Below the pieces are notes generated by a model. The model ran no database searches and was not told where the DNA came from. It worked only from the letters and a program-made list of their open reading frames with translations. From Dipodascopsis uninucleata var. uninucleata (taxonomy: Eukaryota; Ascomycota; Lipomycetes; Lipomycetales; Lipomycetaceae), in assembly GCA_030568195.1 (NCBI GenBank), contig JAJLTO010000003.1, positions 146,501 through 210,500 of the forward strand: a stretch of 64,000 bases of DNA, read 5' to 3'. Of this stretch, positions 34,148 through 44,884 are shown one piece after another. Every line of letters begins with the position of its first letter. Position 1 is the stretch's first letter. The translations under genes and the position numbers were made by a program.

Positions 34148-37100
34148 ATTATCTAAGAAATTTTGTTTGTTATTAAAAGAATATATAAAGATTTGTTAGT
34201 ATCTTCTATTTTAAATAAATGGAGGAGTAAATATGGACTCATTTCACAAGTCATTTTCAGTTTTCTTTCTTATTCTTTAGTTTACAGAGACGTAAGTGAT
34301 AATACTTTAAGAGAAGTAGACAGGAAAGAATGATTGTTATATTCGATGAATTTGTTCTATTGGCATATTTGTCTTTGTTCTTTTTGAATTTAATAATGAT
34401 TTTGTCTTATTCTCTTATGATTTTAATTGTTATAATAATACAATGACTATGATTTATCATATGAAATATTGAAGTGTATGATCATAATCTGTACTGAAGG
34501 ATAGGTAGAAGTATGACCTGTGACGGTGGATCATTTGAATTAGCGAATCTTTGTATGCTTTTTTAGAGCAATGCGTTACTACTATAGACTACGTTCGTTT
34601 TATTTTTTATTTGTGATCTACTATTTGATATGTGTATCATTCACTGTTTTATTTATTATATGGCCTGATTAATAATATTAATGGAGTCATTCATTTTGGA
34701 CTATTTTAAAATGAGCTCATGTGTAAATCTGCATATTTTTGTATTTGTGTTACCTTTCTGCGTATTTGATATCTATTAACATTAATAGACAAATTATTTA
34801 ATAAGTGGATTTAGTAGAATTCCATCTGCATAGTTGATTTTTAATACTAGTGTATGCGATTGAACTATCGAGGCTATTGAATCCCATCTCTAATGTTCAT
34901 CTGGAACAAATAGTAACAGACTGAAGTCTACTACTGCCGAGGTACATATTCCCTAGCACAGCCAATAGATTATTTTGATTTAACACAGAGACGCGGCGGT
35001 AGATTTTCTAGTGAAACGGATGTGCCTAGAGACTCTTAAGGGTGACTGAGCCAAGAATCGCAGTCCTGTTAAAATCTAAGATGACTACATCCTGTCGCCA
35101 AGTCTCCAAGTACGCCACGTAGCATCTCCTAGATGATCATCTCTACGCCGTCTGGGCTAGGAAGTGTACGCGCTGCCTGTGTGAAAATCGTCGGTCTGAT
35201 GGATGGGCGATGCAGTTACTTTTTAGCGACTGTAGTGGAATTTAAGGGTACCAAAGTGATACAAGATCTACCAAAGAGGGCTAGAGAACAGGGGCAGCAG
35301 CAGCAACACTATGGAGGCTTTATCAGCGCGGTCCACTTTCTACTGTATATGCGCTACTATACCCGAGATCTCACAACAATAGTAAGCTCAGTAGCCGTCA
35401 GATACAACAACACGATCTCACGTTTAACGACAAAATCAGTCGCGTTATATAGCGGTTTTCCGAATATGCATATTCAGTTGTAAGTCCGTAGTAAATTCTA
35501 CGCCACGAGATATGCATATACATGAAATATACACAGCGTAGAGTGGATCTCATATGCAATCTATGCGTCATTATATTATGCTATATGACATTCTTCTACC
35601 AGCCATGATAGCGTATTATCAGTCTTTGCATTGAATAGATAAAATTGTAACTTTTTAAGGTGCCGTGCCTGGGTTATTGGACTATATCTTAAACGCTGGT
35701 TGTCTTCAGTCGTATTTGCTTCCAAGCTGCACTTGGACCCGCATCGTCCAGGCACTAGATAATTAAAAAGAAACACGACTATCAAGCACGCTCACACAAA
35801 GTCACTGTAAAGTTTAGACTGCTTTTGGTGGGTTTCGAATAATTGTTTTTTAGTGTTTTGTTTTTGCGTATGCACACTCTGATGTACGGTAAATGCGAGA
35901 AGCCATGGTGGTCGGGCTCGGGCTTGCTGAAGTTGTGAGAGCAGTAAATCCCGGCATTACGTCAGGTACTGCGAGCGTCAGTGTTCTCCATTGCATTTGG
36001 AGCGTGGCACTTTGACCGCTGATTTCACATATGGAGATGCCCGCGATATCAGGCTTATTTGCCGAAGAACTTTAGCACTGAGCTGTAGATGTCTTAAATG
36101 CATATTTTATTTCATGTGCCACTTTGTTACTGCCGAGCATTATAATAGCGAAGCATGTCACTCCTATGGTATGTGTTCTGACTCCCAGAATTAAAAAGAT
36201 ACCTAGGTAATGAATCGTACTTACTAAAATCGAACTTTCATTTCTAAATTCGTCATACTGCATATTGCAGAGTAAAAGCTAGCATTCTTGCAGACAATCA
36301 AAAAGACTTGTTTCGGGTTTAATATTGATTTAGCTTGATTCCATTTTCGGAAGGCTCGAGATGCTAGTTACGAACTTTATGCTTGCTAACCTTTCAATCT
36401 AAACTCAATTGGTTCGCCTTGCCTTTGAGCTTGCGCGATTTAAAATTTTCTTCTTTGTTCCGGTCCTGGCAGTATTCAAGATAAAGCAGTAGGTTATGGG
36501 TTAGCATGGGTTAGGTGTTATATTTTGGCGCGCATGAAATATGAGCAGGAGGAGCGTGTATTGAGAGAGCCTTATTGGCGGCATTCGGTGGACATATTTT
36601 ACTACATTCTTACGCTTATCCCTGTATCTGGAGTCTAGAAATCACTTACCCGCATGTCAAATGCAGCTTAAATGGGCATCTCTTCACTTCCCTTTGAAAA
36701 ACTGAATGCGAACCAGCGCCGCTGCTATATCATATACTATCGCACGAGATTACGTTGGTGCTTTGTGATTTTGGTTTACACATTCTCCGATGTATCCATA
36801 TACGAATACGTATATGTAGTTTCAGTGTTATTACAATATATTATATTATCTATTGTGTATATTACAATATGATGTAGTCTATAAGATACTATGCGCAATG
36901 CTATTTACCAGACAGAACTAAACAGCGAGATATATACCTAGTCTCACCTGAGAGAACCAATGGAATCAAATATATTATACAGATATGAAAGCAACCTCCA
37001 AGCCTGTGTAGACCTGCAGATTGACTACTACCTGCTCTCTTGCTGAAAGCTGTTTGTGTCTTGGCTGGCATCACCAATCGAAAAGCAGATTAGTTGTCTT

Positions 37101-37531
37101 GTTGCTCCTGACGCCGCGCCGAAATCGGCAGTACATTGTTCCTTACTGTATTCGCCTGTATTAGCTAACGTCATATACATTGATTAAAAATACCCACAAG
37201 ATATTTTATTAAAACTCTAATTTTACGTTTAATCTGATAGCCCTTGACCAATGTCGACAAAAAGCATAAGGTTCTACTGTGTCGAACTGCTAACCCTGCC
37301 TTGCACATTAACCTAGCCCTTGTTTGTTTGTCACGTGATAATTTATCTAGGTTCGCGAGACAAACAACACCGACAGCACATAGCGCGCAGAGCAGTTAGT
37401 GCGAGAGATCAACGCGTTGGCCGCGATGACGGAGCAAGAGGCCGTATACTTCAGAGCAAGTGTCAACCGAAATTGCAGCTTGGAAATCTGTTAGTAATTA
37501 GTCTCATGACAACGTGTGGTGTCTCTATCCA
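34148..37531. other. 3.4-kb spacer downstream of PMA1
   Basis: 34.15-34.9 kb is the AT-rich 3' flank of PMA1. 34.9-37.5 kb is mixed. A 116-codon plus-strand frame at 35133-35483 (with a short Gln run) and several shorter frames show no recognisable domain and no splice partners. TCACGTGA occurs at 37331. No RNA gene was recognised. Confidence 0.45.
37331..37338. promoter_or_regulatory. TCACGTGA palindrome upstream of the first F-box gene
   Basis: A CACGTG-core octamer 194 bases before the start codon at 37532, a promoter-like distance for a fungal bHLH/Cbf1-type site. It is one of four copies in the window. Confidence 0.4.
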
Positions 37532-39457
37532 ATGGATCTAAGCTCAAGGGACTACGCTCGCTATGCTTCCCAAAAGCTACAAGATGATAGACTTGAGGAT
37601 GCCGTTCTACTCTATACCAAAGCGATAGAAGCAGAAGAAAATAACGGATCACTGTCGTCTTCGGTATCCTCTTCTTCGTCTTCTGAACTGCCGAATGAAT
37701 CACTATTAGTAAGTTTGCTAGATAAACGGGCTGAATGCTATGAGAGAGCAAGGAAGCTATCCAAAGCACTCGATGATGCAAAGCAAGTTGTGCGTCGCGA
37801 CCGCTCGAGCCCTCGAGGTTATATCCGATGTGGGCGATTATTTGAGCGTCAGAATAAGTATGATCTCGCAATAAAAGTCTACAAATCAGGTATTAAAGCT
37901 ATTTCGGCATCGGGCCGTGATATATCGTCGCTTCAAAGAGCGTTGGCTGAAGTCGAGCGATCAACAGCTGCTCAAATATCCGATAGCAAGAGATTTAAAT
38001 ATCAAGCTACTATCCATCAGCGTAATAAACGCGCAGTATTCAATTTAGATCCTCTTCGAGCATTGCCCGTCGAGTTAGTCACTAGCATTTTTATTCGATT
38101 GGAGCTGGCTGACTTGTGCAGGTCAATGCGCGTATGTACTACGTGGCGCAGTTTTGTTCAAAATTCATCTTGTCTTTGGCTTCACCTCAACTTTACGAGT
38201 TGCCGCCGGGATTTAGTATCAAATAAAGTCCTTCGTACATGTATTGAAAGAGCAAACAAGCGCGTGTCAACCCTTATTCTCGTCAATGTTCCATCGCGTG
38301 AATGCGACCGCTGTACGGCTACTGTTACTAGTGCATTGGATCGCTCTATTCTAGAGACTCTTGTTCTACAGAGTACCATTTCTCTTGCTCGGCCAATTAT
38401 TGGATCAAGTTTGACGGTCCCATTCGCAGCACTAAACATTTTGCATATCGGTACAAGAAATTTTCTCTGGTTTTTTTCTGGAATCGTGAGTGGTAGATTC
38501 CCATTAATCTCTACTGTCAAGTTTTATGGAGATGATGCTACTCCGGTAACGGCCCAACATGTTTCGCAACTAGCTCTCCAATCACCACCCACGTCATGCT
38601 ACGGTATCGTTATACCTGCGCTTCAGAGTTTTGCTATCTCCGCTTCAGGTCGTACTCGTATATCAAGAGTATTCCTGCAAGCTATTGCAACATACTTTGG
38701 AGCATCATTAATATCGTTTTGTTTAAATGGTGTTGTGTGTTCATCAGATGACGGCATTCCAAAAGCATTAGATCTACGTGTATGTAGGCAATTACGTACT
38801 GTAGCATTTGAATGTGTTGCTGACCTCGATGATGCTCCCTCAATACCAGCAACATGTACAACATTATCTTTGTCTCACTGCAATGTGTTGCCTACACCAA
38901 ATGATGGTTCACAATTCGAAGGATTACGCGTTCTCGAGATCACACATTGTTTCGCTCTTAATGGACAACGACTATTGGGTTTACTTTCCCGCTGCTCTCC
39001 AGAAAAGCTGCGTCGCTTGTCAATCTCTAATTGCCCAAATGTTGTTTTCTCAGGTGCAGATGGAATTATGCTAGCGAACCAGATAATTGGCTACGTGCCT
39101 CTCTTGGAAGCCCTAAATCTTTCAGGAAATATATCTGTTGTGAATAATACACTGTCAGATTTTGCGGTATTAGAGAGACTTGAAGCCATTGATCTGTCGT
39201 TCACAGCAATTTCATTTGCCGGTTTAGTAGTCCTTCTTGCTGGTAATTTTACTAATTCTGCAAGTACCGGCACGTCACGCAAACCCTCAATAGCGGATCT
39301 CTCGAGAAAACTTGCATCTCGAAAAATCAAACCTACTCTAAAGACGCTATCAATTAGCGGATGTCAAGAGATTACACCAGATGCTGCGGATTTTGTGAGA
39401 AAATTAGGTCTCGAGGTACTACATGTCCTCCATCCCGAACCAGTGCGGCGCAGATAA
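37532..39457 (+). CDS. TPR/F-box/LRR protein, Dia2/Pof3-like (copy 1)
   Basis: Predicted substrate receptor of an SCF ubiquitin ligase. One exon, 641 aa from the ATG at 37532 (MDLSSRDYARYASQ). Residues 1-130 form TPR-like helices (LLYTKAIEAEE, LLDKRAECYERARKLSKALD, YDLAIKVYKSGIKA). The F-box follows near 170-220 (LRALPVELVTSIFIRLELAD through SSCLWLHLNF), with leucine-rich repeats to the end (LEALNLSGN, LERLEAIDLSFTAI, LKTLSISGCQEITPDAADFV). This TPR, F-box, LRR order is that of S. cerevisiae Dia2 and S. pombe Pof3, which guard replicating DNA and telomeres; orthology is likely but the tandem copy complicates it. A Ser run near residue 50 is coded by TCN repeats. An open frame extends 18 bases further upstream but only with a GTG. 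Confidence 0.85.
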   Translation: MDLSSRDYARYASQKLQDDRLEDAVLLYTKAIEAEENNGSLSSSVSSSSSSELPNESLLVSLLDKRAECYERARKLSKALDDAKQVVRRDRSSPRGYIRCGRLFERQNKYDLAIKVYKSGIKAISASGRDISSLQRALAEVERSTAAQISDSKRFKYQATIHQRNKRAVFNLDPLRALPVELVTSIFIRLELADLCRSMRVCTTWRSFVQNSSCLWLHLNFTSCRRDLVSNKVLRTCIERANKRVSTLILVNVPSRECDRCTATVTSALDRSILETLVLQSTISLARPIIGSSLTVPFAALNILHIGTRNFLWFFSGIVSGRFPLISTVKFYGDDATPVTAQHVSQLALQSPPTSCYGIVIPALQSFAISASGRTRISRVFLQAIATYFGASLISFCLNGVVCSSDDGIPKALDLRVCRQLRTVAFECVADLDDAPSIPATCTTLSLSHCNVLPTPNDGSQFEGLRVLEITHCFALNGQRLLGLLSRCSPEKLRRLSISNCPNVVFSGADGIMLANQIIGYVPLLEALNLSGNISVVNNTLSDFAVLERLEAIDLSFTAISFAGLVVLLAGNFTNSASTGTSRKPSIADLSRKLASRKIKPTLKTLSISGCQEITPDAADFVRKLGLEVLHVLHPEPVRRR

Positions 39458-39794
39458 GATATGACTATTTAATCGCAGCCGATCTTCAGCACCAGAATAA
39501 CAAAATCTCCCAAATAGCCCACATTTATTATCGGGTGAGGAGATCGTGGTCTTGATCTGATGTTAGCTTGACAATTTATTAACTCTCTCATACAGGATAC
39601 TGAATAAATACTTGATCGCATAATATTATTAACGTAACGTGAAGCTGAGGTAGGTGTGGTGTGCAATCTCTAATGTGGGAAAGACCTCATAAGTCTGTAG
39701 TGCTAAATGACAGCAAAAAAAATTATATGAGATCATATAAATTATCCAACTTACCAAGCTCTTGATTTTTGCTGAAACAAAGAGTCTTGCTATT
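39458..39794. other. Spacer between the tandem F-box genes
   Basis: 337 bases with the terminator of copy 1 and promoter of copy 2. AT-rich in its second half; no motif named. Confidence 0.45.
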
Positions 39795-41992
39795 ATGGAA
39801 AGCAACCTGGATGAAGACAAGTCGGGAGTCGAATCGTTGGCTCGCGTAGCTTCTCGGATGGCTGAGTCACGTCCTACCGATGCAGCTACATTGTATACAG
39901 CTGCTTTAGATAGACTGCGGAGAAATGGGAATTGCGTTAATATGACTTGGCTGGACTGTCGTGCTGTCTGCTGGCTTCGATGTGGGCAATATGATAGAGC
40001 ATTGGAAGACGCGGAAACTATGATTCGGCTGGATTCTGTCATGGGCCGTGTTTCTGGACGTGGGTACCTTATTGCCGGTAGAGCTTATCAAGCTAAATGC
40101 TCTCATAATATTGCTTCGGAAATTCTGGCATCTGGTCTTGAAAACTTACTAGCCATTGAAGGATTCTTTAAAAGGGAAATCCTTCCTAGCACTTCGTTTA
40201 TGTCAAATACAGTTGAGACTAATGCTCCCGCTGTAAAAATAGACGGCTCTAAACGACATTATCCATAGACCTTCAAGTGGATGATAGAATTTTTTTTAAG
40301 CGAACTGTGTCTCGTGATCCATTGACTAGACTTCCTTTAGAAATTATCGAAAGGATATTCTGTGAACTTCCTTTTATTGAGCGGATACACACCCAGCTTG
40401 TTAGTCATCTTTGGCGGGACTTTTTAATATCAAGTCCTCGTTTATGGCAATCTCTAGATTTCAGGTCTTGTTCGCATATCACTACTGAGATAGTATCCGC
40501 CTGTGTTGAAAGGGCACATGGTGCACCAATACGCGTCAAGTTTAGCTCTTTAGATCATTCACAAGCTACAGAATGGTTCAAAGCACTGGGTCATTCAGTT
40601 GATTTGCTGTCGTTTACTTCTCTAGATATGCCGCCGAATCTAATGAAACTAAGCTATGAGAGAGATTCGAGATTATTTAATGGTCTGCGCTCTTTGTGTG
40701 TTCATGCTCATATATTTGAGAGTGCCATACAATTTATTGGTCAGGGCGCATTGCCTGCTTTGGAGGTTTTTGAGTGTGTTCTTAGAGAAGTAAGCGGTGC
40801 CAATTTAATTGGTCTTCCAAATAATGATGTGGATTTTCCTGCTCAGCCTCGTATTAAGAAATTTCGTCTCGCTACTAATAGAGGATGGCGACTTTATGTT
40901 GATCATCGAGCTCTGAATCGATTTTTGGCTTTACTTCCTGGGTTAGAGGTACTGGAATTAGTTAGCGTGTTTACGAGATCATGGGCTCCTGCCGGCCAAT
41001 ATTACGATCGTACTGATTTTCGGCACAATCCATCCTTGAAGACCGTGGTATTAATGGGAACTTGGCTCGAGCGAATGCCTACGCTGTCTCCTACCGTAAG
41101 TCGTCTTGTTGTCTCGGGTACAACTATGATGCCACGTACTATTCTACATCGACCAGATGGGGAGGGTATAGTTTATGATTCGACGTTCATTGGCGAAAAT
41201 TCTCAAGCAGATTCGACCGAATATTCATCCATAATGGATTTAGATTTGGCAGATTCAGTCTTACTTATTGAGACAAAATTATTTTCAATTCTTTCAAGAT
41301 GTTCTGCAGATAGACTTCGACGCCTTAATCTTCACTATTGTCCTCTGAGGTTTAATTCTTCTAATGAGTCGTATTACTACAATAATGGAAGAAACATATA
41401 TAACAGAGATAGCACTAGCAGTGGTACTGAAGTGGTGTTGCGTAGTTCCAGTATGTCTAATGCACGTATGGAGCCTTTCTCGCGGACGCAAAGCATTCAA
41501 ATTAGTGAACTGACATCTCTTTGTCCGAATCTTGAAGAGCTGATTATTTCGAAGAATGCTTCTGTCACGGACATAGTCATGTACGAATTAAAGAATTTTT
41601 CAAAACTTAAAGTATTGGATGTTTCTGAAACTCCAATAACCTCTTTAGGTCCCATTTATCTATTAATAGGTGACGAAATACCCCCCCACGAAGTATATTC
41701 GTCGACTATTGACACAACTTTTTTTTCGGAGATATCTTCGAGTCTTGCAGTGACTACTGAAAATATTAGCAGCAGTGGCTTAGCTACCCAATCAGCGGCT
41801 ACTTCTTCAAGATTGGCCTATCTGAAATCATTGTTGCCTGCTGAGGACAAAAGAGCAATCTCTCTCCGGCGATTGTTTTTGAATGGCTGCTCATTAGTAT
41901 CGAATGATACTTGCTTTTGGATTGAAGATGTTTGCGGGGTTTCTTTACAGGCGAAACTTTCGGACCCAAATCCCCTTAAACGAAAACGATAG
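39795..41992 (+). CDS. TPR/F-box/LRR protein, Dia2/Pof3-like (copy 2, frame broken near 40253-40268)
   Basis: Tandem paralogue of the gene just upstream, in the same orientation. The first part, from MESNLDEDKSG at 39795, has TPR-like helices (AATLYTAALDRLRRNG, YDRALEDAETMIRLD) and runs to a TAG at 40266. The second part continues in another frame to 41992 with an F-box (DPLTRLPLEIIERIFCELPF through SSPRLWQSL) and leucine-rich repeats (LRRLNLHYCPL, LEELIISKNASVTD), ending PLKRKR, a possible NLS. The copy 1 counterpart is continuous here: its SDSKRFKY aligns with GSKRHYP in the first frame, so the switch must fall in 40253-40268. No GT-AG pair in that interval works; a 40233-40300 intron with an AAG acceptor keeps frame but deletes the aligned residues. 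A one-base indel (sequencing error, allele or young pseudogene) is the simplest reading. Confidence 0.7.
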
Positions 41993-42754
41993 AATGTCAT
42001 TTAAGGCAAATTATATGGTATTCAAGTGTGCTGGCTTTACAGTTGCAAACATAATGGTGCTCATAAAAAAATTGGCAAGTCAATTGGAGTTTTTCATTTT
42101 AGTGGTTTATATTTAGAATTATGATCAGCTCTGCATAATTAGAATTCTTTCTGGTTTAAAATTTAAAATGTACGGGATATATATGTTTTATATTAATCGA
42201 TGGACAGCATATGATTATTCTGTGTCAGGATTCAAATTCATGGTCTTTATTTATATACGTACCGTGATTTATTGACATTAGATGAAATCAGATGAATATA
42301 TAAAATGAAATGATTATTGTACATCGTTAGAATAAATGGAAATAAAACGACTAAAGGCAAAATAACAAAACTGACATAAAGAATAATATTATGATCAATG
42401 CATTAGTTTAATAGCGCATGATTATTTATAGGCTCTGAAATAGGTAATAATGTAATTTTAGATAGAACCTTGAACATATATCTTCAATAAAATAGAACAA
42501 CGCCATTATGAAATAATGCTTGTTGGAAAGTATCAATCATTTTTGAAAACATTAGAGAGTTAGCAGATATTAATTAGTCATTAATTCGAGTTTCGTGTAT
42601 TATGAACTCTTCCCTTAAATATGATGATTGAAAAGATCTGCACTTTCTATCTTTCTCTAAAGATGTAGATATACACTAAATTAATAACTCCATCCAAATA
42701 TCAAATTAGGAATCATGAACCGGCCTAACATTTGAAAAAAAAACTGCAACCTTA
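41993..42754. other. Convergent 3' spacer
   Basis: 760 bases between the stops of the second F-box gene (+) and the glycosyltransferase gene (-). Strongly AT-rich, with poly(A)-type signals (aataaa near 42333 and 42486). Nothing else seen. Confidence 0.5.
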
Positions 42755-44884
42755 TTAATTTGGTTTCTTAGCACCTCCGGGAAGCTTGTTTGGATCGATT
42801 ATATTATTGCGTGCGAAATCATCCAAAACATCAGATGGCGTTTTCCTGGGGTCCATTCCCAAAATAAAGGGCTCTGGATCTAAACTTGGAAACTCCCCTG
42901 GAACCACCTTGTGATGGTCAAATGGAGATAGAGAATATTCAAACATGTCAAACTTGCCACACATTTCATTCCATGGCTTAAATGTCTTACCTTCTTCGTC
43001 AATAAAGACACCAGAAGTACGACGAACATATTTTAAGCGACGTAATCTATGAACTGGATTTTCATCGTGAACCCACCACATCTTATTCCACCAAGTCTCT
43101 AAAGCAATCTTGGGACCGTTGAAATGAAATACGGCTGGTACATTTCCTGTGACACGATTCCAGCCATAGTACTTGTCGGAGACTCTTCTTGTAGTATTAA
43201 CATAAAAAGCTTCGTCGATGACCTTCGAATTTTGCAAAAACTCAAGATTATCATTCACGTTGGAATTAAGAGAAGCACCAGTAAGAGAGGATACACCAGT
43301 AATCGGATCAATAACTGGACTGCCGTCCTCATCATCCCCAACTTGTGCCTCATACAAGAACAGAACATCGAAGTGTGCATGAGTCATAGTCTGAAACAAC
43401 AACGAGTCATAATCAATTCTGATAGGCAAGTCTTGCTTTCCAAAAATGTCAGCAAGAATAAGCTGGTCCGAAAAGTGAACGCCCGATCTCTGCTGAACAT
43501 CAAAGGCTCGCATGTATATCTCTTTCAAAACTTTAGCAGGACCAATAATGTTACCCGAATTCAGCCATCGAGGCCTGACCTCAAATTCATATGGGTCATG
43601 ATCTGTGTTTGGTCCGTAAATATCCTTTGGTAGCGTCGACTCAGGTACATCCTTGCAGGCTGGAGAGTTACGCGGATTAGGCCAGCAAATCTTATCTGCA
43701 CCAAAAACAGCTTGTTCAGCGTATGGGGGTATATCCTCAAGCTTGAGATCTTCCTCTTCCGCAGACTCTTCTGGAGTCATCTCGGCATCCTCAGAAACTC
43801 TGTTATATGCAACATCTTCATCTGCCTTTGTATTCGCAGGATCGACATCATCAGCACCTGGAGCTGTAGAAGACGAAACTATGATGCCATTGGAATGCGA
43901 GGATTTCTTCTTACCAGAAGTTTTTTGCTTTTTGATGTATTTGCTAAAATGTTTCTTGCGATCTACCTCTTGGATCTTGTAGTATCTCTCAATAAGAGTA
44001 TCAAATGGAAGTTGGAACCATGTATCATAAGAGTCCATTATAAGGACCAAATCATCGTCAGATACTTTCATGGAAAGATACTTGTGAATAGCAGCGATCT
44101 TCATGAAACGAGCCTCCTCAGCATCGCGAAATGCAGAATTGTAATTGAGTAAAACAGGCGCCGGATAGCCATTTATTCCAGCAGAGAAAAGCGTTTTACA
44201 TACAAGTTTATTCATTTGAGTCGCTGGAAGAATAAAATGCAGGGTTCTCTTATGTTTAGTCGATGGTATGACTGGATCGACTGTAGTGGCATAGCGCGAA
44301 TCTAAAGCGATTGCAGATGGAGGAGTGTTGATAATAACTGCCGCAGTTCTTTGAGTTGTTTGCTGCAAAAAATGAGAAAGCGTTAGTATTTTGTCAGAAT
44401 CATCAAATGCGTCATCTAAAGATGTATGAGACGAAGGTGGTGGTGAGAGAGAAGAGATAGTTGATGATGGTAGTATCTGAATAGCGAATTGGCCCCCGTT
44501 GCCTTGTCCAGACGCAAGCTTTCTACGACGCCGCTCTCGATAATTTTCACTATTTTCTTTATAGATTCTCGCGGAACGTTTTTCTAAATAGAAATCCAAC
44601 CAACGACGAGTACGATGGGATGGAGGAGAGAACTGTAGCATATCTGGACCTTCGTTGTCGTACGAATCACCACGACCATTATATGTGACAGAGCGCGGCA
44701 CTTTAGTGGGCCCGCCATTAGATGTCAATCTCTCAAGATTCAGACGATGACTGCGATCACTCTCATCATACCAGGGGGAATATGGTTCACTCACACGTTG
44801 ATAAATACTAATAGTACATATCAGTACTAGGGCAAAGGCTAGTGCCAAACCGCGTCTTATGGATGCGCTGAGGTGTAGACGCAT
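42755..44884 (-). CDS. Type II membrane glycosyltransferase, PLOD/procollagen-glycosyltransferase-like
   Basis: Single exon, 709 aa. A short basic cytosolic start (MRLHLSASIRRG) precedes one signal-anchor helix (LALAFALVLICTISIYQ), so the enzyme is expected in the Golgi or ER lumen. After a roughly 190-residue variable stem comes a catalytic-like region: ATQMNKLVCKTLFSAGINGY, then LVLIMDSYDTWFQLP at about residue 280, where the D-S-Y-D resembles the DxD-type metal site and wording of PLOD glycosyltransferase domains, then AVFGADKICWPN near 405, RWLNSGNIIGPA near 455 and HFSDQLILADIFGKQ near 490. A charged insert (Lys- then Asp/Glu-rich) splits the domain. Fungi carry a family of such proteins; donor and acceptor sugars are unknown. 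No C-terminal lysyl hydroxylase part is present. Confidence 0.65.
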   Translation of the reverse strand: MRLHLSASIRRGLALAFALVLICTISIYQRVSEPYSPWYDESDRSHRLNLERLTSNGGPTKVPRSVTYNGRGDSYDNEGPDMLQFSPPSHRTRRWLDFYLEKRSARIYKENSENYRERRRRKLASGQGNGGQFAIQILPSSTISSLSPPPSSHTSLDDAFDDSDKILTLSHFLQQTTQRTAAVIINTPPSAIALDSRYATTVDPVIPSTKHKRTLHFILPATQMNKLVCKTLFSAGINGYPAPVLLNYNSAFRDAEEARFMKIAAIHKYLSMKVSDDDLVLIMDSYDTWFQLPFDTLIERYYKIQEVDRKKHFSKYIKKQKTSGKKKSSHSNGIIVSSSTAPGADDVDPANTKADEDVAYNRVSEDAEMTPEESAEEEDLKLEDIPPYAEQAVFGADKICWPNPRNSPACKDVPESTLPKDIYGPNTDHDPYEFEVRPRWLNSGNIIGPAKVLKEIYMRAFDVQQRSGVHFSDQLILADIFGKQDLPIRIDYDSLLFQTMTHAHFDVLFLYEAQVGDDEDGSPVIDPITGVSSLTGASLNSNVNDNLEFLQNSKVIDEAFYVNTTRRVSDKYYGWNRVTGNVPAVFHFNGPKIALETWWNKMWWVHDENPVHRLRRLKYVRRTSGVFIDEEGKTFKPWNEMCGKFDMFEYSLSPFDHHKVVPGEFPSLDPEPFILGMDPRKTPSDVLDDFARNNIIDPNKLPGGAKKPN

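Noticed and set aside
35133-35483. 116-codon plus-strand frame downstream of PMA1
   Set aside because: No recognisable domain, a short CAG-derived Gln run and no conserved-looking core; within chance expectation for a less AT-rich spacer.
40233-40268. 36-base intron (GTAAAA to ATAG) to repair the second F-box gene
   Set aside because: The join leaves the downstream frame off by one base, so it cannot explain the continuous F-box reading.
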